From contig CALGFH010000070.1 of NCBI GenBank assembly GCA_937881255.1, forward strand, positions 1-22,140: 22,140 nucleotides of DNA. Direction: 5' to 3'. Position numbers and translations under genes: made by a program. Every line of letters starts with the position of its first letter. Position 1 is the stretch's first letter. Shown here piece after piece: positions 14,216 to 20,728 of this stretch. This stretch comes from an uncultured Actinomycetes bacterium. GTDB lineage: Bacteria; Actinomycetota; CALGFH01. A model generated the notes under the pieces. The model had not been told where the DNA came from. It was given only the letters and a program-made list of their open reading frames with translations, and did not search any database.

Positions 14216-14226
14216 GAGCCTAGACT
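14198..14226 (+). promoter_or_regulatory. rex-hem promoter: TTGAGA, 17-base spacer, TAGACT
   Basis: TTGAGA (14198-14203) is one base from the TTGACA consensus. A 17-base spacer leads to TAGACT (14221-14226), a fair -10. The expected start is near 14233, leaving a leader of about 25 bases before the GTG of rex at 14258. The -35 overlaps the TGA of the glutaredoxin-like gene. A Rex operator-like palindrome begins at the same base as the -35. Confidence 0.6.
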
Positions 14227-14257
14227 CGGGTTGAATCAGTAACGGGGGTGGGAGTCC

Positions 14258-14959
14258 GTGCGAGACCGTATTCCGGAGGCGACCGTCGCCCGCCTGCCCG
14301 TCTACCTCCGCTGCCTGGTCGACATGTCGGAGCGGGGGACCCACCGCGTCTCCTCCGACCAGCTGGCCGACGCGGCCGGGGTGAACTCGGCCAAGGTCCG
14401 CAAGGACCTGTCCTACCTCGGCTCCTACGGGACCAGGGGCGTCGGCTACGACGTCGAGTACCTCATCTACCAGGTCCGCCGCGAGCTCGGCCTGGAGCAG
14501 GACTGGGCGGTGGCGATCGTCGGGGTCGGCAACCTCGGCCACGCCCTGGCAAACTACCGGGGCTTCGCCGAGCGCGGCTTCCGCATCGCCGCCCTGCTGG
14601 ACGCCGACGGCGGCAAGGTGGGCGAGGAGCTGGGCGAGCTGACCGTCGACCACATCGACGACCTGGACCGCGTGGTGAAGGAGGAGCAGGTGGCGATCGG
14701 CATCATCGCCACCCCGGCCCCCGCCGCCCAGGAGGTCTGCGACCGGCTGGTCGCGGCCGGCGTCACCTCGATCCTGAACTTCGCCCCGGCCCACCTCCAG
14801 GTGCCGGCCGGGGTCTCGCTCCGCAAGGTCGACCTCTCCACCGAGCTGCAGATCCTCTCCTTCCACGAGCAGCGCCGGGCCGCCGTCGACCTCGTCCGCC
14901 AGGTCGCGGCGAGGAACCGGGAAGCCGACGCCGGTCCCCGGCCACCGGCCGGGGACTGA
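14258..14959 (+). CDS. rex: Redox-sensing transcriptional repressor Rex
   Basis: 233 residues from a GTG at 14258 with GTGGGAG just upstream. The N-terminal winged helix (residues about 1-75) includes the Rex signature LADAAGVNSAKVRKDLSYLGSYG, cited here by its core VRKDLSYLGSYGTRGVGY. The NAD(H)-binding Rossmann domain starts at VAIVGVGNLG (G89-x-G91-xx-G94). The C-terminal helix (LQILSFHEQRR) would swap across the dimer. Rex binds operators when NADH/NAD+ is low and lets go when NADH rises, for example under oxygen limitation. It heads the tetrapyrrole operon, and a candidate operator lies in its own promoter. Confidence 0.95.
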   Translation: MRDRIPEATVARLPVYLRCLVDMSERGTHRVSSDQLADAAGVNSAKVRKDLSYLGSYGTRGVGYDVEYLIYQVRRELGLEQDWAVAIVGVGNLGHALANYRGFAERGFRIAALLDADGGKVGEELGELTVDHIDDLDRVVKEEQVAIGIIATPAPAAQEVCDRLVAAGVTSILNFAPAHLQVPAGVSLRKVDLSTELQILSFHEQRRAAVDLVRQVAARNREADAGPRPPAGD

Positions 14960-14964
14960 GCCCG

Positions 14965-16272
14965 GTGCCGGTCTTCGTCGTCGGGGCGAACTTCCGCAGC
15001 GCGCCGCTGGAGCTGCTGGAGCGCCTGGCCGTCGACGCCGAGCGCCGGCCCAAGGCCCTGGCCGGCCTGCTCGACCTGGAGCACGTCCACGAGGCGGTGG
15101 TCGTCTCCACCTGCAACCGGGTCGAGGTCTACGCGGCCATCAGCCGCTTCCACGGCGCCGCCGGCGACGTCCGGCGGTTCCTGGCCGACCTGGGCGGGCT
15201 GGCCCTGGAGGAGCTCGCCGACCACCTCTACGACTACTACGAGGAGCGGGCCGTCCGGCACCTGTTCGCGGTCGCCGCCGGGGTCGACTCGATGGTGGTC
15301 GGCGAGGCCCAGATCCTCGGCCAGGTCCGGGAGGCGTTCCAGGCCGCCCAGGCCGAGCGGTCGGTCGGGCCGGTGCTCTCGGCCCTGTTCACCAGGGCGA
15401 TCAAGGTCGGACGGCGGGCCCGGAGCGAGACCGGCATCGGCGCCGGGATGGCGTCGACGGTCACGGTCGGGCTGCGGGTGGCCGCCGGGCAGCTCGACGG
15501 CCTGGCCGGGCGCCGGGCCCTGCTGGTCGGGGCGGGCGGCCTGGCCCGGCTGGCCGGCCGGGCCCTCCGCGAGGCCGGGGTCGCCGAGCTGGTGGTGGCC
15601 AACCGCACCCCGGCGGCCGGGGCCGCCCTGGCCCGCGAGCTGGGCGGCCGGGCCGTGCCCCTCGACATGGTGGCCGACGAGCTGGCCGCCGCCGACCTGC
15701 TGATCGCGGCCACCGCCGGGTCCACGCCGACCGTCACCGCGACCACGGTGGCCGCCGCCCTGGCCCGGCGAGGGCCGGCCGCCCCGGGGTCGCCCGCGGG
15801 CCCGCTGGTCCTGCTCGACCTGGGCGTGCCCCGCGACGTCGAGCCCGAGGTCCGGCGGCTGCCCGGGGTCGTCCTGGCCGACCTGGACGCGCTCCGGGCG
15901 GTGCTCGAGACCGACGAGGGCCCCCGCCGGGAGGTCGAGCGGGTCCGGGCCCTGATCGCCCAGGAGACAACCGCCTACCTGGGCGGCCAGCGCGAGGCCA
16001 GGCTGGTCCCGACCATCCAGGCCCTGCGGACCAGGGCCGAGCGGGTCCGCCAGCAGGAGCTGGCCAAGGCGTCGGCCAGGCTGGCCGGACTCGACGAGCG
16101 CCAGCGGGCCGCGGTCGAGGCCGTGACCAGGGGCCTGGTCAACAAGCTGCTCCACGACCCGATGGTCCGCGGCAAGACCCTGGCCGCCCGGCCGGACGGC
16201 GACCTGTACGTGGCCGCCCTGCGCGAGCTCTACGGTCTCGACCCCGGCCCGGGCGACGATGACCGCCGCTGA
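14965..16272 (+). CDS. hemA: Glutamyl-tRNA reductase
   Basis: 435 residues. It reduces glutamyl-tRNA(Glu) to glutamate-1-semialdehyde with NADPH, the committed step of C5-pathway tetrapyrrole synthesis. The GTG at 14965, five bases after the rex stop, gives VPVFVVGANFRSAPLELLE, the normal start of the family. Active-site Cys is C50 in STCNRVE. MVVGEAQILGQV and the helix with GIGAGMASTV lie in the catalytic domain, LLVGAGGLARLAGRAL is the NADPH loop, and VLLDLGVPRDVEPEV is the next conserved block. The C-terminal helical dimerisation domain (VNKLLHDPM) is complete. No clear ribosome binding site is seen, so translation is likely coupled to rex. Its last 14 bases overlap hemC. Confidence 0.95.
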   Translation: MPVFVVGANFRSAPLELLERLAVDAERRPKALAGLLDLEHVHEAVVVSTCNRVEVYAAISRFHGAAGDVRRFLADLGGLALEELADHLYDYYEERAVRHLFAVAAGVDSMVVGEAQILGQVREAFQAAQAERSVGPVLSALFTRAIKVGRRARSETGIGAGMASTVTVGLRVAAGQLDGLAGRRALLVGAGGLARLAGRALREAGVAELVVANRTPAAGAALARELGGRAVPLDMVADELAAADLLIAATAGSTPTVTATTVAAALARRGPAAPGSPAGPLVLLDLGVPRDVEPEVRRLPGVVLADLDALRAVLETDEGPRREVERVRALIAQETTAYLGGQREARLVPTIQALRTRAERVRQQELAKASARLAGLDERQRAAVEAVTRGLVNKLLHDPMVRGKTLAARPDGDLYVAALRELYGLDPGPGDDDRR

Positions 16273-17215
16273 GGGGCCGGGCCGGGCGCTGCGGCTGGCC
16301 ACGCGGGGGAGCGCCCTCGCCCTCGCCCAGAGCCGGCTGGTGGTCGACGGCCTGCGGGCGGCCTGGCCGGAGCTGCGGGTCGAGCTGGTCACCGTGGTCA
16401 CCGAGGGCGACCGGCGCCGCGACGTGCCGGCGGCCGCCCTCGGCGGCAAGGGCATCTTCACCGCGGCCGTGCAGCAGGCGGTGCTGGACGGCCGGGCCGA
16501 CCTGGCCGCGCACTCGGCCAAGGACCTGCCCGCGGCCCAGGTCCCCGGTCTGGTCCTGGCCGCCGTCCCTCTCCGCGACGACCCCCGCGACGTGCTCCTC
16601 GGCCGCGGTGCCCTGGCCGGCCTCGACGACCTGGCGCCCGGGGCCAGGGTCGGCACCGGCAGCCCGCGCCGGGTCGCGCTGCTCAACTGGCTCCGACCCG
16701 ACCTCGAGCTGGTCTCGATCCGCGGCAACGTCGACAGCCGGGTCCGGCGGGTCCACGCCGGCGAGCTGGACGCGGTCGTCCTTGCCGCGGCCGGCCTGCG
16801 CCGGCTCGGCCTGACCAGCGACGCGGCCGTCCCGCTCGACCCGGAGACCTTCACCCCGGCCCCCGGCCAGGGCACCCTGGCCGTCGAGGCCCGCGAGGAC
16901 GACACCGGCGCCCTCGGCCTGCTCAGCGCCCTCACCCACCGCCCCTCCCGGGTCGCCCTCCGGGCCGAGCGGGCGTTCCTCCAGCGCCTCGGCGGGTCGT
17001 GCCCCCTCCCCGCCGGCGCCCTGCTGCGCCCGACCGACGCCGGGCCCCTCGAGATCCAGGGCTTCCTCTCCGCCCTCGACGGCAAGGGCCTGGTCCGCGA
17101 GCGCCTCCGCGGCCCCGCCGACGACCCCGAGGGCCTCGGCCGCACCCTGGCCGACCGCCTCCTCGACGCCTGCGGCCCCGAGGTCCGCGCCCTGGTCGAG
17201 GGCTCCCGCCGTTGA
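16259..17215 (+). CDS. hemC: Porphobilinogen deaminase (hydroxymethylbilane synthase)
   Basis: 318 residues. It joins four porphobilinogens into hydroxymethylbilane in the cytoplasm. Motifs in order: LATRGSALALAQS, GGKGIFTAAVQQAVL, HSAKDLPA (catalytic Asp D89), GTGSPRRVALL, IRGNVDSRVRRV (cofactor-binding Arg), LAAAGLRRLG, and the dipyrromethane-anchoring Cys C248 in GGSCPLPAGAL. All key residues are present and the length is normal. The ATG at 16259 overlaps the end of hemA by 14 bases, and its TGA overlaps the TTG of hemD, pointing to tight translational coupling. Confidence 0.96.
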   Translation: MTAAEGPGRALRLATRGSALALAQSRLVVDGLRAAWPELRVELVTVVTEGDRRRDVPAAALGGKGIFTAAVQQAVLDGRADLAAHSAKDLPAAQVPGLVLAAVPLRDDPRDVLLGRGALAGLDDLAPGARVGTGSPRRVALLNWLRPDLELVSIRGNVDSRVRRVHAGELDAVVLAAAGLRRLGLTSDAAVPLDPETFTPAPGQGTLAVEAREDDTGALGLLSALTHRPSRVALRAERAFLQRLGGSCPLPAGALLRPTDAGPLEIQGFLSALDGKGLVRERLRGPADDPEGLGRTLADRLLDACGPEVRALVEGSRR

Positions 17216-17985
17216 CCCCGGCCCGCCAGCCGCTGGCCGGCGTGACCGTCCTCGTCCCCCGGGCCCGCGACCAGGCGAGCGAGTTCTCGGTCCTGCTGCG
17301 CGCCCGGGGCGCCGAGCCGCTCGAGGTCCCGACCATCGAGATCCACCCGGTCGCCTCGACCGCCGAGCTCGACCGGGCGCTCCAGGATCTGGCAGCGCGG
17401 CACCACGACTGGGTCGTGCTGACCAGCGTCAACGGCGTGGCCGCGGTGCGGGGCCGGGCCGAGGCGCTGGGCGAGGGCCCGGCCGCGCTCGCCAAGGCCC
17501 GGGTCGCGGCCGTCGGCCCGGCCACCGAGGCCGCCCTGCGCGACTGGGGCATCGCCCCCGACCTGGTCCCCGAGGTCGCCACCACGGCCGCCCTCGGCCA
17601 CGCCTTCCCGCCCGGCCCGGGCAGCGTGCTGCTGGCCCGGGCCGACCTGGCCAACCCCGAGCTGGCCGTGCTCCTCCGCGCCAAGGCCTGGCGGACCACC
17701 GAGGTGGTCGCCTACCACACCGTCCCCGTCGGCACCCTCGACCCGGCGGCCCGCCGCCGCCTCGACACCGGGGAGGTCGACTGGGTCGCCTTCACCGCCT
17801 CCTCCACCGTCGAAGGCTTCCTCCGCGGCTACGGCGGCCCACCCCCACCGACCGTCCGGGTCGCCGCCATCGGCCCGGTCACCGCCGACGCCGCCCGCTC
17901 CGCCGGCATCCGGGTCGCCACCACCGCGACCGAGCACACCATCCCCGGCCTGGTCGCCGCCATCGAGCACGCCGTCACCGGCTGA
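17212..17985 (+). CDS. hemD: Uroporphyrinogen-III synthase, stand-alone
   Basis: 257 residues from a TTG at 17212 that overlaps the hemC stop (TTGA). The protein then begins LTPARQPLAGVTVLVPRAR, as expected for the family. It closes hydroxymethylbilane with inversion of ring D. The two-lobe fold is visible: VLVPRARDQASEFSVLLRARG at the start, DWVVLTSVNGVAAV closing the first strand-helix series, then VLLARADLANPELAVLL and VDWVAFTASSTVEGFL, with VAAIGPVTADAARSAG near the end. The sequence family varies greatly, so position in the operon adds weight. It has no uroporphyrinogen methyltransferase (CobA-type) half, unlike the hemD genes of Streptomyces and Mycobacterium. Confidence 0.92.
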   Translation: MTPARQPLAGVTVLVPRARDQASEFSVLLRARGAEPLEVPTIEIHPVASTAELDRALQDLAARHHDWVVLTSVNGVAAVRGRAEALGEGPAALAKARVAAVGPATEAALRDWGIAPDLVPEVATTAALGHAFPPGPGSVLLARADLANPELAVLLRAKAWRTTEVVAYHTVPVGTLDPAARRRLDTGEVDWVAFTASSTVEGFLRGYGGPPPPTVRVAAIGPVTADAARSAGIRVATTATEHTIPGLVAAIEHAVTG

Positions 17986-18009
17986 CCCCTCCCGGGCGGA
18001 GTAGGGTAG

Positions 18010-18026
18010 GTCCGTTCAGGACGGAC
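18010..18026. promoter_or_regulatory. Inverted repeat in the hemB leader
   Basis: GTCCGT-TCAGG-ACGGAC is a perfect 6-base inverted repeat with a 5-base centre. It lies 12 bases before the hemB ATG and directly after a TAGGGT hexamer (18002-18007) that could be a -10. AAGGGAG (18028-18034) follows as ribosome binding site. It could be a leader hairpin or a repressor site; nothing identifies a binder. Confidence 0.35.
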
Positions 18027-18038
18027 AAGGGAGATGGA

Positions 18039-19046
18039 ATGCAACCTGCGCCGTTTCCGGTGGGGAGGCCGCGGCGGCTGCGGCGGAGCCGGGTGCTCCG
18101 GGAGCTGGTCCGGGAGCACGAGCTGTCGCGGCGGGACCTGGTGGCGCCGCTGTTCGTGAAGGAGGGGATCTCCCAGGCGGCGCCGATCGCCTCGATGCCC
18201 GGGCATGCCCAGCACACGCTGGAGAGCCTGCGCAAGGAGGCGGCCGAGCTGGCCGGGCTCGGCGTCCCGGCGCTGCTGCTGTTCGGGATCCCGGCCGGCA
18301 AGGACGCCGAGGGGTCGCAGGCGTGGGCGGCCGAGGGGATCATCCAGCGGGCGCTGCGGGCCCTGCGGGCCGACCTGGGTGACGACGTGGCCCTGATCGC
18401 CGACCTGTGCCTGTGCGAGTACACCGACCACGGGCACTGCGGGGTGCTCGCCCCCGCGGACCCTGGTGCCGTCGGCGAGGGGCCGGTGGTGGCCAACGAC
18501 CCGACCCTGGAGCTCTACCGGCGGGTCGCGGTCGCCCAGGCCGAGGCCGGGGCGTCGGTGATCGCGCCCAGCGGGATGATGGACGGGCAGGTGGGCGCGA
18601 TCCGTGGCGCCCTGGACGAGGCCGGGTTCGGGGACACCCCGATCCTGGCCTACGCGGCCAAGTACGCCTCCGGGCTGTACTGCCCGTTCCGGGAGGCGGC
18701 CGAGGGCGCGCCCCGCTCCGGGGACCGGACCGGCTACCAGATGGACCCGGCCAACGGCGACGAGGCCCTGCGCGAGGTCGCCCTCGACGTCGCCGAGGGG
18801 GCCGACATGGTGATGGTCAAGCCGGCCCTCGCCTACCTGGACGTGCTCTGGCGGGTCAAGCAGGCCTTCGGGCTGCCAACGGCCGCCTACCACGTGTCCG
18901 GCGAGTACGCGATGGTCAAGGCGGCCGCCGAGCGCGGCTGGGTCGACGGCGAGCGGGTCATGCTGGAGGTGCTGACCAGCATCCGGCGGGCCGGGGCCGA
19001 CCTGGTCGTCACCTACTTCGCCCGCGACGCCGCCCCGCTCCTGTGA
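18039..19046 (+). CDS. hemB: Delta-aminolevulinic acid dehydratase (porphobilinogen synthase)
   Basis: 335 residues from the ATG at 18039, preceded by AAGGGAG. It condenses two 5-aminolevulinates to porphobilinogen. The Schiff-base lysines are K208 (AYAAKYASGLYCPFR) and K261 (MVMVKPALAYLD). The metal site DLCLCEYTDHGHCG keeps three cysteines (C124, C126, C134), so this is the zinc-dependent type and not the Mg-only type with Asp replacements. It is separated from hemD by 53 bases holding a small inverted repeat, so it may also be transcribed on its own. Its stop overlaps the GTG of the next gene (GTGA). In the pathway it acts before HemC although encoded after HemD. Confidence 0.96.
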   Translation: MQPAPFPVGRPRRLRRSRVLRELVREHELSRRDLVAPLFVKEGISQAAPIASMPGHAQHTLESLRKEAAELAGLGVPALLLFGIPAGKDAEGSQAWAAEGIIQRALRALRADLGDDVALIADLCLCEYTDHGHCGVLAPADPGAVGEGPVVANDPTLELYRRVAVAQAEAGASVIAPSGMMDGQVGAIRGALDEAGFGDTPILAYAAKYASGLYCPFREAAEGAPRSGDRTGYQMDPANGDEALREVALDVAEGADMVMVKPALAYLDVLWRVKQAFGLPTAAYHVSGEYAMVKAAAERGWVDGERVMLEVLTSIRRAGADLVVTYFARDAAPLL

Positions 19047-20062
19047 GGCCCTGGCGGGCGGCGTTCCGGGGGCGGTTCGAGGAGCAGACCGTCCGGAGCC
19101 GGGTGCTGGAGGGCAACCCGCTCGGCGACCCGCACGAGCGGCCTCTCTGGGTGTACCTGCCCCCCGGGGTGGGCGACGACCCGGGCCGCCGTTACCCCAG
19201 CATCTACGTGATCCAGGGCTACACCGGCCAGGTCGACATGTGGTGGAACCGCACCGCCCTGCGACCCACCGTCCCCGAGCTGATCGACGAGCTGTTCGCC
19301 GGAGCCACGGCGCCGGCGATCGTGGTCCTGGTGGACTGCTGGACCTCGGTCGGGGGCAGCCAGTTCCTCAACTCCCCGGGGACGGGCCGCTACCTGGACT
19401 ACCTGTGCGACGAGGTGGTGGCGTTCGTCGACGACCGCTACCCGACCCTGCCGGCCCGCGAGCACCGCGGCATCGCCGGCAAGTCGAGCGGCGGCTACGG
19501 GGCCATGGTCGCCCCGATGCTCCGCCCGGACGTGTTCGGCGGCCTGGCCAGCCACGCCGGCGACGCCCTGTTCGAGTACTGCTACCTGCCCGACATGGCC
19601 ACGGCGACCCGGGCCCTGCGGGACCACTACGACGGCTCCTACGAGCGGTTCCTGGCCGACTTCGCCTCCCGGCCGGCCATGTCCAAGGAGACCGACGGCC
19701 CGCTGCTGAACATCTGGGCCATGGCCGCCTGCTACTCGGCCGAGCCGGACGGCACGGTGACGCTGCCCTTCGACCCGGCCACCGGCCGGCTCCGGGACGA
19801 GGTGTGGGCGCGCTGGCTGGCCCTCGACCCGGTCCGCATGGCCGCCGGCCACGCCGACCAGCTCCGCTCCCTGCGCGGCATCTACCTGGACGCCGGCCGC
19901 CGCGACCAGTTCTGGCTCGACCTGGGCGCGGCCGGGTTCTCGGCCGAGCTGGACGCCCTCGGGATCGACCACACCTTCGAGCTGTTCGACGCCACCCACT
20001 CCGCGATCGAGTACCGCTACCCGACCGGCCTGGCCTTCCTGGCCGAGCGGCTCGGGGACTGA
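19043..20062 (+). CDS. Alpha/beta-hydrolase esterase (esterase D / PF00756-like)
   Basis: 339 residues from a GTG at 19043 that overlaps the hemB stop. It shows the esterase family layout: LWVYLPPGV and YPSIYVIQGYTG early (oxyanion region), and the nucleophile elbow GIAGKSSGGYGAM with G146-x-S148-x-G150. After an alpha-helical lid-like insert, GIYLDAGRRDQF gives the probable acid Asp and FDATHSAIEYRY the catalytic His. No signal peptide is evident. Related proteins hydrolyse carboxyl esters, S-formylglutathione or siderophore esters; the substrate here is unknown. The tight overlap with hemB suggests co-expression, but no link to heme chemistry is recognised. Confidence 0.83.
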   Translation: MRPWRAAFRGRFEEQTVRSRVLEGNPLGDPHERPLWVYLPPGVGDDPGRRYPSIYVIQGYTGQVDMWWNRTALRPTVPELIDELFAGATAPAIVVLVDCWTSVGGSQFLNSPGTGRYLDYLCDEVVAFVDDRYPTLPAREHRGIAGKSSGGYGAMVAPMLRPDVFGGLASHAGDALFEYCYLPDMATATRALRDHYDGSYERFLADFASRPAMSKETDGPLLNIWAMAACYSAEPDGTVTLPFDPATGRLRDEVWARWLALDPVRMAAGHADQLRSLRGIYLDAGRRDQFWLDLGAAGFSAELDALGIDHTFELFDATHSAIEYRYPTGLAFLAERLGD

Positions 20063-20064
20063 CG

Positions 20065-20721
20065 GTGGTGGACGGCCCGTTCGAGCTGGTCATCTTCGAC
20101 TGCGACGGGGTGCTGGTGGACAGCGAGCGCATCGCCGTCCGGATCGAGGCCGAGTACCTGGCCGAGCTGGGCTGGCCGCTGACCGAGGCCGAGATCGTCG
20201 AGCGGTTCATGGGCCGGACGGAAGCGTTCATGGACGAGGCGATCGAGGCCCAGCTCGGCAACCGGCTCCCTCCCGACTGGAAGGACCAGTTCCACCGCCG
20301 CTACCGCGAGGCGTTCGCGGCCGACCTGGCCCCGGTCGACGGCATCACCGAGGCGCTGGACCAGATCACCCTCCCGACCTGCGTGGCCTCGAGCGGCAGC
20401 CACGACAAGATCCGCTTCACCCTCGGCCACACCGGGCTCTACCAGCGCTTCGAGGGCCGGATCTTCAGCGGCCACGAGGTCGCCAACGGCAAGCCGGCCC
20501 CCGACCTGTTCCTGCACGCGGCCGAGCGGATGGGGGCCGAGCCGGCCCGCTGCGCGGTGGTCGAGGACACCCTCTACGGCGTGCTGGCGGCCAGGGCGGC
20601 CGGCATGCGCGCCTTCGGCTACGCCGGCCTGACCGCCCCCGACCGCCTCGAGGGCGAGGCCACGCAGGTGTTCCAGGACATGCGCCAGCTGCCCCGCCTG
20701 CTGGCCGACGCCGGCCCCTGA
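20065..20721 (+). CDS. HAD-superfamily hydrolase, beta-phosphoglucomutase-like subfamily
   Basis: 218 residues. It starts at GTG 20065 or the next codon GTG 20068, two bases after the esterase stop. HAD motifs are complete: motif I FDCDGVLVDS (nucleophile and acid Asp), motif II ASSGS, motif III Lys in NGKPAPDLF, and motif IV VVEDTLYGVLAARAAGM. The helical cap lies between motifs I and II (RFMGRTEAFMDEAIEAQ). This points to a small-molecule sugar-phosphate phosphatase or mutase. The exact substrate cannot be read off the sequence. It is the last gene of the rex-hem run and converges on the phospholipase D-type gene with a 7-base gap. Confidence 0.88.
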   Translation: MVDGPFELVIFDCDGVLVDSERIAVRIEAEYLAELGWPLTEAEIVERFMGRTEAFMDEAIEAQLGNRLPPDWKDQFHRRYREAFAADLAPVDGITEALDQITLPTCVASSGSHDKIRFTLGHTGLYQRFEGRIFSGHEVANGKPAPDLFLHAAERMGAEPARCAVVEDTLYGVLAARAAGMRAFGYAGLTAPDRLEGEATQVFQDMRQLPRLLADAGP

Positions 20722-20728
20722 CCGGGCC

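Noticed and set aside
14554..17970. A 1138-codon minus-strand open frame opposite rex, hemA, hemC and hemD
   Set aside because: The plus strand has four unmistakable, motif-complete genes. The antisense frame is open only because stops are rare at this GC content, and its protein is low-complexity.
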